Origin: an uncultured Bacilli bacterium
GTDB taxonomy: Bacteria > Bacillota_I > Bacilli_A > RF39 > UBA660
Reading direction: 5' to 3'
Assembly: GCA_934098515.1 (NCBI GenBank)
Contig: CAKOOK010000017.1
Span: 1-26,116, forward strand
DNA: 26,116 bases
Shown here: piece after piece, positions 5,389 through 14,179 of the stretch
How positions within the stretch are numbered: the first letter of the stretch is position 1
Layout: every line of letters begins with the position of its first letter
Notes under the pieces: model-generated
What the model was told of the DNA's origin: nothing
Seen by the model: only the letters and a program-made list of their open reading frames with translations
The model's database searches: none
Translations under genes and position numbers: made by a program

Positions 5389-6236
5389 ATTTTAAAACAA
5401 TAAAAGAAAAAGCAAAAGAAATAGAAAAACAACATAACTTAAGCTACTATGAAGTATTACAAAGATTTATGTTTGAAAGAATACTAGAAAGAATCTCTGT
5501 ATCTAAATACAATGATAATTTTATCTTAAAGGGTGGGTTATTATTAACAGCTATGTTTGGTGTTGATAATAGAACTACAAAAGATATGGATACTACAATT
5601 ATTGGAATTGATGTATCAAAGAATAAGATGGTTAAAGTATTAAATGAAATACTTAGTATAGATTTAAAAGATAGAGTAAAATTTGATGTAGTAGATATAA
5701 CTGATATAAGAGAAGAAGATGAATATGGTGGTAATAAATATTACATTGTTGGAAGAATAGAAGATACAAAAGTTAATTTAGAAATAGATATTTAAACAGG
5801 AGATAAAGTTACTCCACGAGAGCTAAAATACAAATATCCTCTAACTTTTGAAGATAGAAGTATTATGATTAACAGTTATAATATTTAAACTATTTTATCT
5901 GAAAAGATAGAAACTGTATTAAGAAGAGGAACTTTTAATAGTAGAATGAAAGATTATTATGATATATATTTCTTTTTAACGAAACTAAAGGAATGTATTG
6001 ATGTTAATATATTAAAGTTAGTTATTGAAACTACTTTTAATAAAAGAAAATCATTCAGCTATTTAAATGATTATAAGCAAATATTAGAAACTATTAAAAA
6101 TAGTGAAAGAACTAAAAAAATATGGAATACTTATAGTAAAAAATATAAATATGCTAGAGATATAAAGTTCGACAATATATTAGACATTTTAGAATTATTT
6201 ATTGATGAATTAGAAATAGAATTTGTCACAGTATAA
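5382..6236 (+). pseudogene. abiEii: AbiEii toxin (nucleotidyltransferase), two in-frame stops
   Basis: One reading frame runs from ATG 5382 to TAA 6236 and aligns end to end with the intact AbiEii at 23891. It is interrupted by TAA at 5793-5795 and 5886-5888, with no frameshift. The first part has the nucleotidyltransferase core (Leu-Lys-Gly-Gly-Leu-Leu and Thr-Lys-Asp-Met-Asp). The middle reads Thr-Gly-Asp-Lys-Val-Thr-Pro-Arg-Glu, and the last part has Lys-Asp-Tyr-Tyr-Asp-Ile-Tyr. In the intact copy the second stop corresponds to Glu (GAA), so a single G-to-T change would do. AbiEii transfers nucleotides to tRNA, so its loss would remove toxicity. Two separate open frames (5382-5795 and 5946-6236) remain. 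Decay is likelier than recoding, because TAA is the normal stop of many genes here. Confidence 0.85.
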
Positions 6237-6240
6237 AATT

Positions 6241-6262
6241 GAATTTGTGTGTATACAAATTC
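6241..6262 (+). other. Inverted repeat after the AbiEii pseudogene
   Basis: GAATTTGT (6241-6248) and ACAAATTC (6255-6262) with loop GTGTAT lie 4 nt after the pseudogene stop. There is no T-run, so this is at best a weak terminator. The following bases up to 6341 can be read as a short open stretch ending at TAA, which I do not recognise. Confidence 0.4.
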
Positions 6263-6370
6263 TGCACTTGCTTACTTAAATAAGAGTGAAAATATGAGCG
6301 AAAAAGATCTTGATTCAAATGTTAATGAATATCTGGTGTAAATGTCAATATAAAAATTTACAAAAAAGGT

Positions 6371-6420
6371 AAAACCTCCTTTAAAAATAATTCCAGTTTT
6401 ATTTTAAAATGGAGGACTTT
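6371..6420 (+). terminator. Candidate terminator upstream of polC
   Basis: CCTCC (6375-6379) pairs with GGAGG (6411-6415) and TTTAAAA (6380-6386) with TTTTAAA (6402-6408), leaving an AT bulge and a 15-nt loop. AAAA precedes the hairpin and CTTTT follows it, so it could act in either direction. It separates the AbiE remnant from polC. Confidence 0.45.
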
Positions 6421-6463
6421 TAGAAAAAAGCTTTTAAGAGTTTTTTTATTTTGATAAATGGGG

Positions 6464-6469
6464 TATAAT
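6464..6469 (+). promoter_or_regulatory. -10 element of the polC promoter
   Basis: A perfect TATAAT; the -35 region is only a T-run (6441-6447). Predicted start is near 6476, which lies downstream of the ATG at 6471 and supports the polC start at 6498. Confidence 0.5.
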
Positions 6470-6497
6470 TATGTTTGTGAGTAGCAGGAGGAGCTTT

Positions 6498-9400
6498 ATG
6501 GATAATGCGTTAGAAAGATTTTTTAATAAGATAGATTTTAATAATAGGGAAGCATTTAAGGATGCTAAGGTTGTTAAGGTTGTTGTTAATAATAAAAATG
6601 ATTCTTGGGAGGTATTTATTCATGCTCCGAATGTTATAGATATAAATGCTTTTAATGAGTTATCTTTGCTTTCTTCTAAGGGGATAGATGATGTTAGTAC
6701 TATTACTATTATTGCTTCTTATGATAGTTATAGTGATGATAATGTTAGGGAGTGCTTTTTATTTTATTTAAATAGTTTGTGTACTGATAATCCTTCTTTA
6801 ATGAGTTTGGTTGGTAGTGATATTAATATTAGTGATAAAGTAATAAATATGTCATTATCTAGTAGGATGGAGTGTGATTTGCTTAGTAGTCATAGTGCTA
6901 AACTTTTAAAGCTTTTAGGTAATGCGGGATTTAATGGATATGAGGTTACTTCTATTATTAGTGATGAGGCTAGTAATAGTGTTAAAAAAGAGATTCAAAA
7001 AAGAGAGGAACCTAAGATTAAAGAGGAGCCGGAGTATAAGGTTATTGTTGGAGAAGAGATTAAGAGTAAGACAATTACTGAGATTAAGGATATTTTAGGC
7101 GAAGAGAATAATGTTACTTGTGAGGCTTATATTTTTGGTGTAGAGGAGTTTGTTTCAAATAAGAGTAATTTTAGGATATTAACTTTGAAGATTAGTGATA
7201 AGACTGATAGTATTCTTGCTAAGATTTTTTCTAGAGATGAAGAGGAGTTTAATAAGTATAAGAGTGGTTTAAAGGAAGGTAAGTGGTATAAGTTTAGGGG
7301 GTATGTTAAAAATGATACTTTTGCTAAGGATTTAGTTTTTAATATTCGTGATGTTAATGAAATACCAGATAAGACAGTTAAGTTTAAGGATGATGCTGAG
7401 GAGAAGAGAGTTGAACTTCATGCTCATACAATGATGAGTCAGATGGATGCAGTTACGAAGTTTGATTTAGATAAACATTCTTGTGAGCTTATTACTAATG
7501 CGATTAATGCTGGATATAAGGCGGTTGCGATTACTGATCATAATGGATGTCAAGCTTTTCCAATTTGTTATGAGATTATTAAGAATCATAATAAGGGAGT
7601 GGAAGATGAGAGTAAGAGATTTAAGGGGTTATTTGGTACTGAGCTAACACTTGTAGATGATACGGTTAATATTGTTGTTAGACCAAGTGATTTATCTCTT
7701 ATGGAGACAGAGTTTGTAGTGTTTGATACGGAAACGACCGGGTTTAATGCTGGTGGTGGAGATCAGATGATTGAAATTGGTGCGGTTAAGATTTGTAATG
7801 GAGAGATAACAGATAGGTTTGATGAACTTATTGATCCGGGTAGGCCACTTCCTTCTAAGATTACTGAGGTAACGCATATTACTGATGATATGTTAAAGGG
7901 TAAAGATACAGAGGAGAATGTTACTAAACGTTTCTTAGAGTGGAGTGGAGATGCTCCGATGGTTGCTCATAATGCTAAGTTTGATATTTCGTTTATTGAG
8001 ATGGCGATGAAGAAGTATAATTTAGGTGAGTTTAGGAATACTGTGGTTGATACGTTAGAGTTATCTAGGGCAATGGATCAGGAACACTCACGTCATAGTT
8101 TGTCAGCTCTTGTTAAAAGGTATGATGTAGCGTTTGATGAGGATGCACACCATAGGGCAGATTATGATGCTGAAGGCACTGCTCTAGTATTTTATAAGAT
8201 GATTAAAAGACTTGCTAGTCAAAATTATGAGGTAATTAGTGATTTAGATAAATTAATAAGTAAGGATGAGATTTATAAGTTTGGGCGTACTTATCATTTT
8301 AATGCAATTGTTAAAACTAAGGAAGGGCTTAAGAATTTATTTAAGATAGTTAGTTTAGCTAATACTACTTATTTATATAAGACCCCTAGGATTCCTAGAA
8401 GTAAGTTAAATGAACTTAGGGAAGGAATTTTAATTGGTAGTGGTTGTGCTGAGAGTGAAGTCTTTATGGAAGCTAAAAGTAAAGATGGGGAGGAGTTATC
8501 TAATATTATTCGTTTTTATGATTATGTAGAGGTGCAGCCACCAGAGGTGTATGGACATTTACTTCAAACTGGTGATTTTGGTAATAGTGCTGAACTTATT
8601 AATCATATTAAAAAGATAGTTGATGCGGTGGAGACTACTGGGAAGATAATGGTAGCTACTGGTGATGTTCATCATTTCTTTAGGGAAGATAAGATTTATC
8701 GAGAGATTATTATTAATCAAAAGGTTCCTGGGGGTGGAAGACATCCACTTGCTAAGAGTAGTATTACTGATATTCCATCAATGCACTTTAGAACTACTAA
8801 AGAGATGCTTAATGATTTTAATTTTTTAGGTGAAGATGTAGCTAAGAGAATTGTTATTGAAAATACTAATAAGATAGCAGATATGGTTAGTGAGTTTGAG
8901 GTTATTCCTGATACAGGTGGAACACCTTTTTCTCCAAGAGTTAAGGCAGATGATGGTAAGACTTATTTAGATTGTCCAAGGGTTGTTACTGACCTCGTAT
9001 ATGATAGGGCGACAAGTTGGTATGGACAGGAGCTTCCGATTATTATTGAGGAGAGAATTGCTAAGGAACTTTATGGAGATATAGTTTATAAGATATGTAA
9101 AGAGAAAGTTAGTGAGAGGTTAAGTGAGGATGACCCAACTTTTGAAAGAATGGTTTTTGATGAGGTACATAAGAGTATTTATACTGGTGTAGATTATGTT
9201 AAAGAAATGGTTCATGATTATGTTAAAGAGCACTGGAGTGAAGAAGATGGGGAAATGACTGATGGAGCCTTAGATAAAAAAGTTAAGAAGAGTCTAGGTG
9301 GTATCATTGGTGGTGGGTTTGACCCAATATATTTAATTGCTCAAAGACTTGTTAAACACTCAAATGATGAAGGGTTCTTAGTTGGATCAAGAGGTTCAGT

Positions 9401-11102
9401 AGGTTCATCATTTGTAGCAACGATGATGGGTATTACTGAAGTTAATCCACTGGCAGCACATTATAGATGTTTAAAGTGTAAGAGAAGTTATTTTCAGGAT
9501 GAAAATGGTAATGATTTGAGTTTAAATTATTCTTGTGGTATAGATTTACCAGATAGAATTTGTGAGTGTGGGGAAAAGCTATATAAAGATGGTCATGATA
9601 TGCCATTTGCTACATTCTTAGGTTTTAATGCAGATAAGGTTCCAGATATCGATTTGAACTTTTCGGATTTAAATCAAGCTAGTGCTCACGAGTATACTAA
9701 GGTTTTGTTTGGTGTAGATAATGTGTACCGTGCTGGTACAATTGGTACAGTTGCTGAGAAGACTGCATTTGGTTTTGTAAGAGGTTACGCTGAAGACAAA
9801 GGTATTATTTTAAGAAATGCTGAAATTGAGAGACTTGCTTTAGGTTGTACTGGTGTTAAGAGAACTACTGGTCAGCACCCTGGTGGTATTGTTGTTGTTC
9901 CAGATTATAAAGAGGTATATGATTTTACACCATTTCAGTATCCGGCAGATGATGTAACTAGTGCATGGAGAACAACTCACTTTGGTTATCACTCAATTGA
10001 AGAGTGTTTGCTTAAGTTAGATATTTTAGGACACTCAGATCCGACACAGCTAAGAATGATTCAAGATTTAACTAAGATGGATGTTAGTAAAGTGCCACTT
10101 GATGATAAAGAGACGATGAGTATTTTCTCGAGTACTAAAGCGCTAGGCGTAACAAACGAACAAATTATGTGTCCTACTGGTACTTTAGGTATTCCAGAGT
10201 TTGGTACTAACTTTACTATTGGAATGGTTGATGAAATTAAACCAACAACTTTTGCCGAACTTATTAAGATTGCTGGACTTTCTCATGGTACTGATGTATG
10301 GCTTGGTAACGCAAGAGATTTATGTACGCCTGATGAGAATGGTAATATTAAGGTTCCATTTAAAGAGACTATTGGATGCCGTGATGATATTATGGTTTAT
10401 TTAATGCAACAAGGTGTTGAACCTATTAAAGCATTTAAAATAATGGAGTTTGTTCGTAAAGGTAAAGCTAGTAAACCTAAGGAAAAGGAAACTTGGGAGA
10501 AACATAAACAAACAATGATTGATAATCATATTCCAGATTGGTACATTGAAAGCTGTCATAAGATTAAGTATATGTTCCCGAAAGCGCATGCAGCAGCATA
10601 TGTTATTTCCGCATTTAGAATAGCTTGGTTTAAGGTTCATATGCCAGTATATTTTTATGCGTCATGGCTTACTAGTAAAGCAACTGATTTTGATGTTGAA
10701 ACAATGATTCTTGGGTATGAAGGAATAAAGAAAAGAATTACGGAAATTCAAGCTAAGGGTTTTGAAGCGACTAATAAAGAACTTGGTTTACTTGAAAGTT
10801 TAAAAGTTTGTTTAGAGGCGTGTGCTAGAGGTATTAAATTTTTACCAATTGATTTATATGATAGTAATTCAAGTGTATGGGGAGTTTATGATGAAACAAG
10901 TATTAGACCACCATTTTCATCAGTTGATGGGCTAGGTGAAACAGTTGCTAAGCAAATTGTTAAGGAAAGAGAAAATGGTAAGTTTATAAGTGTTGAAGAC
11001 TTCCAGTTGCGTGGTAAAGTCAGTCAAACTTTGGTTGAAAAACTGCGTTCTATGCATGTTTTAGATGATATGCCAGAATCTAGTCAGTTAAGTTTATTTT
11101 AA
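6498..11102 (+). CDS. polC: DNA polymerase III alpha subunit, PolC type
   Basis: 1534 residues; the replicative polymerase of low-GC Bacillota, with built-in proofreading. Order: N-terminal region; OB-fold (~180-295); PHP domain split by the exonuclease (Glu-Leu-His-Ala-His-Thr near 304); DnaQ-like exonuclease with Asp-Thr-Glu-Thr-Thr-Gly-Phe (~409-415) and later His-x-Ala-Asp-Tyr-Asp; remainder of PHP; polymerase palm; zinc-binding cysteines (Cys-x2-Cys ... Cys-x-Cys, ~990-1025); Pro-Asp-Ile-Asp-Leu-Asn-Phe-Ser (~1047), carrying catalytic aspartates; helix-hairpin-helix region to the end. About 100 residues longer than B. subtilis PolC. I chose ATG 6498 because AGGAGG (6486-6491) lies 6 nt upstream and the -10 box lies at 6464; an in-frame ATG at 6471 would precede the transcript start. 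Monocistronic, ending at a strong terminator. Confidence 0.97.
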   Translation: MDNALERFFNKIDFNNREAFKDAKVVKVVVNNKNDSWEVFIHAPNVIDINAFNELSLLSSKGIDDVSTITIIASYDSYSDDNVRECFLFYLNSLCTDNPSLMSLVGSDINISDKVINMSLSSRMECDLLSSHSAKLLKLLGNAGFNGYEVTSIISDEASNSVKKEIQKREEPKIKEEPEYKVIVGEEIKSKTITEIKDILGEENNVTCEAYIFGVEEFVSNKSNFRILTLKISDKTDSILAKIFSRDEEEFNKYKSGLKEGKWYKFRGYVKNDTFAKDLVFNIRDVNEIPDKTVKFKDDAEEKRVELHAHTMMSQMDAVTKFDLDKHSCELITNAINAGYKAVAITDHNGCQAFPICYEIIKNHNKGVEDESKRFKGLFGTELTLVDDTVNIVVRPSDLSLMETEFVVFDTETTGFNAGGGDQMIEIGAVKICNGEITDRFDELIDPGRPLPSKITEVTHITDDMLKGKDTEENVTKRFLEWSGDAPMVAHNAKFDISFIEMAMKKYNLGEFRNTVVDTLELSRAMDQEHSRHSLSALVKRYDVAFDEDAHHRADYDAEGTALVFYKMIKRLASQNYEVISDLDKLISKDEIYKFGRTYHFNAIVKTKEGLKNLFKIVSLANTTYLYKTPRIPRSKLNELREGILIGSGCAESEVFMEAKSKDGEELSNIIRFYDYVEVQPPEVYGHLLQTGDFGNSAELINHIKKIVDAVETTGKIMVATGDVHHFFREDKIYREIIINQKVPGGGRHPLAKSSITDIPSMHFRTTKEMLNDFNFLGEDVAKRIVIENTNKIADMVSEFEVIPDTGGTPFSPRVKADDGKTYLDCPRVVTDLVYDRATSWYGQELPIIIEERIAKELYGDIVYKICKEKVSERLSEDDPTFERMVFDEVHKSIYTGVDYVKEMVHDYVKEHWSEEDGEMTDGALDKKVKKSLGGIIGGGFDPIYLIAQRLVKHSNDEGFLVGSRGSVGSSFVATMMGITEVNPLAAHYRCLKCKRSYFQDENGNDLSLNYSCGIDLPDRICECGEKLYKDGHDMPFATFLGFNADKVPDIDLNFSDLNQASAHEYTKVLFGVDNVYRAGTIGTVAEKTAFGFVRGYAEDKGIILRNAEIERLALGCTGVKRTTGQHPGGIVVVPDYKEVYDFTPFQYPADDVTSAWRTTHFGYHSIEECLLKLDILGHSDPTQLRMIQDLTKMDVSKVPLDDKETMSIFSSTKALGVTNEQIMCPTGTLGIPEFGTNFTIGMVDEIKPTTFAELIKIAGLSHGTDVWLGNARDLCTPDENGNIKVPFKETIGCRDDIMVYLMQQGVEPIKAFKIMEFVRKGKASKPKEKETWEKHKQTMIDNHIPDWYIESCHKIKYMFPKAHAAAYVISAFRIAWFKVHMPVYFYASWLTSKATDFDVETMILGYEGIKKRITEIQAKGFEATNKELGLLESLKVCLEACARGIKFLPIDLYDSNSSVWGVYDETSIRPPFSSVDGLGETVAKQIVKERENGKFISVEDFQLRGKVSQTLVEKLRSMHVLDDMPESSQLSLF

Positions 11103-11125
11103 GGGTTACTTCGGTAATCCTTTTT
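11103..11125 (+). terminator. polC terminator
   Basis: GGGTTAC (11103-11109) / GTAATCC (11114-11120) closed by a TTCG tetraloop, then TTTTT, starting at the base after the polC stop codon. Confidence 0.93.
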
Positions 11126-11188
11126 AAGTGTAATAGAAAAAATTTTAAATTAGGAGCTTTTTTAAGTATTAAAAACCAGTTTTAGTTT

Positions 11189-11233
11189 GAATACCGGTCG
11201 AAAGCGGTCGAATACCGGTCGAAAGCGGTCGAA
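11189..11233 (+). repeat. Helically phased CGGTCGAA repeats (putative operator)
   Basis: Two identical 21-bp units (11189-11209, 11210-11230) contain four direct copies of CGGTCGAA starting at 11195, 11205, 11216 and 11226. The 10/11/10-bp spacing places all four on one face of the helix. The array ends 5 bp before the -35 box of the next gene. A cooperative operator for an activator or autoregulator, perhaps the adjacent AlbA-type protein, is inferred. The GC content of the repeat stands out in very AT-rich sequence. Confidence 0.75.
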
Positions 11234-11238
11234 TATAT

Positions 11239-11267
11239 TTGATTATATTTTTATTTATATATATAAT
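11239..11267 (+). promoter_or_regulatory. Promoter of the AlbA-type regulator gene
   Basis: TTGATT (11239-11244), 17-bp spacer, TATAAT (11262-11267). Start predicted near 11274, giving a leader of only about 11 nt before ATG 11285. Confidence 0.7.
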
Positions 11268-11284
11268 ATTGTTGGGTGATAAAA

Positions 11285-12586
11285 ATGTATATAGAAGATC
11301 AAGAGACTGAATTAAAAGTTGAATTAACTAAAGATATAAAAAAAGAAATTGTTGCATTTGCTAATACTAATGATGGAACCATTTACATTGGTATAGATGA
11401 TAACGGAAATGTTATTGGATTAAAAAATGCTAATAAAGATTTAGAATCATTAAGTGGAATGATACGTGAAGGTATTAAATCAGATTTAACTCTTTATACA
11501 CAAATATATATAGACAGAATTGAAGACAAAGATATAATTATAATTAAAATTAATGAAGGACAAAATAAACCATATTATTTATCCGATAAAGGTTTGAAAC
11601 CATCAGGTGTGTATTTAAGACATGGAAACACATCTGTACAAGCAAGCGAGGAAGTTATAAAAAAAATGCTAATAGAAAGTAATAGCAACTCTTTTGAAAA
11701 TAACGTTTCAAATGTTCAAGATTTACACTTTGAATATTTGAAAAATGTTTTTAAAAATCACAATATAGAAATTAATGATAATAAATTTAAAACGCTAAAT
11801 ATTGTTAATTTGAATAATAAATATACAAATTTGGGGCTGCTTTTATCGGACGAATGTCCTTATTCAATAAAGTGTGCTATTTTTAATGGAAATAGCAAAT
11901 TAGAATTTAAAGATAGGAAGGAATTTACGGGTTCAGTATTAAAACAAGTAAATGATACATTTGAATATTTAGATTTATATAACAAAATTAAAGGAAAAAT
12001 TATTGGGTTAGAAAGAATTGATACAAGAGATTATCCAGAATATGCAATTAGAGAATCTTTATTAAATGCTGTTATACATCGTGATTATCATTTTACTGGT
12101 AGTATATTAATATCATTATATGATGATCGTTTCGAAATTACATCTTTAGGAGGATTAATCAAAGGACTTAATATAGAAGATTTATACAATGGCATTTCCG
12201 AGTCGAGAAATCCTAATTTAGCAAATGTATTTTACAGATTAAAATATGTAGAAAGTTTCGGAACTGGTATTGGAAGAATCATTGAATCTTATAAAGACTT
12301 TGATAAACAGCCGCTAATATTGGATACAGAAAATGTATTCAAGGTAATTTTATATAATGTTAATTATATAAAAAATGATGATGGCAAAAATTTATCAACT
12401 AATTCAATTCAAGAAGAACAAATTATTGAATATTTAAAGAAAAATAATAAAATAAATAGAATAATAGTAGAGTCATTGCTTGATTTATCTAAAACTAGGG
12501 CAAATGATATTTTAAACAACATGGTAATTAAGGATGTTTTAATCCGAGCTGGTACTGGTAAAAATACTTATTATAAGCTAAAGTGA
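11285..12586 (+). CDS. AlbA_2/Schlafen-type ATP-binding transcriptional regulator-like protein
   Basis: 433 residues. The N-terminal ~130 residues are an AlbA_2 (Schlafen-like) domain: Glu-x6-Glu, then Ala-Phe-Ala-Asn-Thr-Asn-Asp-Gly-Thr-Ile-Tyr-Ile-Gly-Ile. The middle carries the HATPase_c_4 motif Glu-Ser-Leu-Leu-Asn-Ala-Val-Ile-His-Arg-Asp-Tyr (~257-268), with a glycine-rich lid (Phe-Gly-Thr-Gly-Ile-Gly, ~327). The C-terminal ~60 residues look like a winged helix. Proteins of this type are often called ATP-binding or putative DNA-binding regulators; several occur in mobile or defence islands, but the substrate is unknown. Start ATG 11285 was chosen over GTG 11276, because GGGTGAT (11274-11280) serves as its Shine-Dalgarno site. 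The gene stands alone between polC and the ATPase gene, with its own promoter and terminator. Codons are A-ending, unlike polC, consistent with acquisition. Confidence 0.8.
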   Translation: MYIEDQETELKVELTKDIKKEIVAFANTNDGTIYIGIDDNGNVIGLKNANKDLESLSGMIREGIKSDLTLYTQIYIDRIEDKDIIIIKINEGQNKPYYLSDKGLKPSGVYLRHGNTSVQASEEVIKKMLIESNSNSFENNVSNVQDLHFEYLKNVFKNHNIEINDNKFKTLNIVNLNNKYTNLGLLLSDECPYSIKCAIFNGNSKLEFKDRKEFTGSVLKQVNDTFEYLDLYNKIKGKIIGLERIDTRDYPEYAIRESLLNAVIHRDYHFTGSILISLYDDRFEITSLGGLIKGLNIEDLYNGISESRNPNLANVFYRLKYVESFGTGIGRIIESYKDFDKQPLILDTENVFKVILYNVNYIKNDDGKNLSTNSIQEEQIIEYLKKNNKINRIIVESLLDLSKTRANDILNNMVIKDVLIRAGTGKNTYYKLK

Positions 12587-12653
12587 TGTTAGGAGATTAT
12601 TTCACGTATTGGAAAAATTGTAAATAACTATAATATTTTCTATATTTAAAATT

Positions 12654-12686
12654 AACTTACAGACTTAATTGTTTGTAAGTTTTTTT
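12654..12686 (+). terminator. Intrinsic terminator
   Basis: An 11-bp stem (AACTTACAGAC 12654-12664 with GTTTGTAAGTT 12671-12681, one G-T pair) with loop TTAATT is followed by TTTTT. It ends the AlbA-type gene. Confidence 0.92.
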
Positions 12687-12709
12687 AGTATGTGATGTTT
12701 CTCTTGAGA

Positions 12710-12738
12710 TTGAAAACACTATGTATATATGCTACAAT
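12710..12738 (+). promoter_or_regulatory. Promoter of the AAA/DUF4143 ATPase gene
   Basis: TTGAAA (12710-12715), 17-bp spacer, extended -10 TGC-TACAAT (12730-12738). The 43-bp repeat begins 2 bp after the -10 box. Confidence 0.75.
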
Positions 12739-12739
12739 T

Positions 12740-12782
12740 TCATTGAAAAAAAGTGACGGAAACGGCAAAAAATTTCAGTGGA
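12740..12782 (+). repeat. 43-bp flanking repeat, upstream copy
   Basis: Identical to 14043-14085 except for one base (A against T in the AAAAAATTT tract). Its ends form an imperfect inverted repeat, CATTGAAA (12741-12748) and TTTCAGTG (12773-12780), around GTGACGGAAACGGC. It covers the transcription start region of the ATPase gene, and its last bases form part of that gene's GGAGG ribosome site. Confidence 0.85.
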
Positions 12783-12789
12783 GGCTATT

Positions 12790-14031
12790 GTGAAGGAAAT
12801 TAAAAGAGATATTTATTTAGACAAATTAATTAATAGAAAAGAAAATGGTCTAATAAAAATAATTACTGGTATCAGAAGAAGTGGTAAATCATATTTATTA
12901 GATCCATTATTTAAAAATCACTTGATTGAAAGTGGCATAAAAGAAGACCATATTATAAAATTAGAACTAGATAAAGAAGAAAATAAAAAATACCATAATG
13001 CACATGAACTTAATGAATATATTAAATCACAAATAAAAGATAAAAAAATGCATTATATATTATTAGATGAAATACAGTTGGTAGAGGGATTTGAATCAGT
13101 TTTAAATAGCTTCTTATATGAAAGTAATCTTGATGTTTATGTTACTGGTAGTAATTCTAAATTTCTATCATCTGATATAATTACTGAGTTTAGAGGTAGG
13201 GGAGATGAAATAAGAGTTTTCCCGCTTTCATTTGATGAATTTTTAAGCGCTTATGATGGTGATAAACATGCAGCTTGGGAAGAATATGTTACATATGGTG
13301 GATTGCCATTAATTTTATCTAAAAAAAGTGATGATGAAAAATCGCAATATTTAAAAGATGAATTTGAAAGAACTTATATTAAGGATATTATTGAAAAAAA
13401 TAATATTCAAAGGAAAGATATTTTATATTCTATACTAGATATACTGTCATCTACAACTGGTATGTTTATTAATACACAAAAAATTTATAATAGAATAAAT
13501 ACTAACAGAACCTCAAAAATATCATTTAATACAATTAATTCTTATATGAAATATATTGAAGATTCTTTTATTATAAATAAGTCTGATAGATATGATGTTA
13601 AGGGTAAAAAATATATTAATACTCCACAAAAATATTATTTTTCAGATATTGGATTAAGAAATGCAAGACTAAATTTTAGACAGCAAGAAGAAAATCATTT
13701 AATGGAAAACATTATATATAATGAGTTATTAATTAGAGGTTTTAATGTTGATGTTGGAGTTGTTGAAATAAGAGAAGGCAATCAAAGAAAACAATTAGAA
13801 GTTGATTTTGTTTGTAATTTAGGAAATAAAAGATATTATATTCAATCAGCATTAAATTTAGATACTAGAGAAAAAACAATTCAAGAAGAAAGACCACTAA
13901 TGAATATTAATGATAATTTTAAAAAGATAATTATTGTTAAAAGTGATATGAAACATTGGATTACTGAAGAGGGAATATTAATTATTGGGATTCAAGAGTT
14001 TTTACTAAATAAGAATAGTTTAGATTTATAA
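12790..14031 (+). CDS. AAA ATPase with DUF4143 domain
   Basis: 413 residues. The N-terminus Met-Lys-Glu-Ile-Lys-Arg-Asp-Ile-Tyr-Leu is typical of this family. Walker A is Gly-Ile-Arg-Arg-Ser-Gly-Lys-Ser (27-34), and Walker B is Ile-Leu-Leu-Asp-Glu-Ile-Gln near residue 98. Thr-Gly-Ser-Asn-Ser (~120) is the sensor region. The C-terminal part is DUF4143, a PD-(D/E)xK-like fold with Leu-Glu-Val-Asp-Phe-Val near residue 338. Function is undetermined; such ATPases occur as variable multicopy genes. GTG 12790 was chosen because GGAGG (12780-12784) is 5 nt upstream; a GTG at 12778 lies inside the 43-bp repeat and lacks a ribosome site. The gene is bracketed by 43-bp repeats, which makes it look like a cassette. 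Codons are A-rich like the preceding accessory gene and unlike polC. Confidence 0.85.
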   Translation: MKEIKRDIYLDKLINRKENGLIKIITGIRRSGKSYLLDPLFKNHLIESGIKEDHIIKLELDKEENKKYHNAHELNEYIKSQIKDKKMHYILLDEIQLVEGFESVLNSFLYESNLDVYVTGSNSKFLSSDIITEFRGRGDEIRVFPLSFDEFLSAYDGDKHAAWEEYVTYGGLPLILSKKSDDEKSQYLKDEFERTYIKDIIEKNNIQRKDILYSILDILSSTTGMFINTQKIYNRINTNRTSKISFNTINSYMKYIEDSFIINKSDRYDVKGKKYINTPQKYYFSDIGLRNARLNFRQQEENHLMENIIYNELLIRGFNVDVGVVEIREGNQRKQLEVDFVCNLGNKRYYIQSALNLDTREKTIQEERPLMNINDNFKKIIIVKSDMKHWITEEGILIIGIQEFLLNKNSLDL

Positions 14032-14042
14032 TATTATTGTTC

Positions 14043-14085
14043 TCATTGAAAAAAAGTGACGGAAACGGCAAAAATTTTCAGTGGA
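14043..14085 (+). repeat. 43-bp flanking repeat, downstream copy
   Basis: The second copy of the repeat at 12740-12782, same orientation, 42 of 43 bases equal. It starts 11 bp after the ATPase stop. The inverted repeat at its ends is 9 bp here (CATTGAAAA / TTTTCAGTG). It has no promoter in front and no GGAGG at its end, unlike the upstream copy. Confidence 0.85.
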
Positions 14086-14094
14086 ATAAGTAGT

Positions 14095-14135
14095 AGTGTA
14101 CTATAATCATTAATTTGATCAAGTACACTTTTTTT
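14095..14135 (+). terminator. Intrinsic terminator
   Basis: AGTGTACT (14095-14102) / AGTACACT (14122-14129) with an inner ATCA/TGAT stem, then a T-run to 14135. It closes the ATPase cassette before the pseudouridine synthase. Confidence 0.9.
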
Positions 14136-14155
14136 ATGGCTTTTAAATTACATTA

Positions 14156-14164
14156 TGTTATAAT
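14156..14164 (+). promoter_or_regulatory. Extended -10 promoter of the pseudouridine synthase gene
   Basis: TGT-TATAAT, a perfect extended -10; no good -35 is visible. Start near 14171, 9 nt before the chosen ATG. Confidence 0.55.
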
Positions 14165-14179
14165 ATGAGCGTGATGTTT

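Noticed and set aside
5793..5888. TAA read as a sense codon in abiEii
   Set aside because: TAA ends many intact genes in the window, so two mutations in a decaying toxin are simpler.
6241..6341. Short open stretch after the AbiEii pseudogene as a gene remnant
   Set aside because: Too short, no start site signal, no recognisable similarity.
6471..6497. Upstream ATG as the polC start
   Set aside because: It lies before the predicted transcript start, and the strong AGGAGG is placed for ATG 6498.
12778..12789. GTG at 12778 as the ATPase start
   Set aside because: It overlaps the GGAGG ribosome site and the repeat; GTG 12790 fits the family N-terminus.
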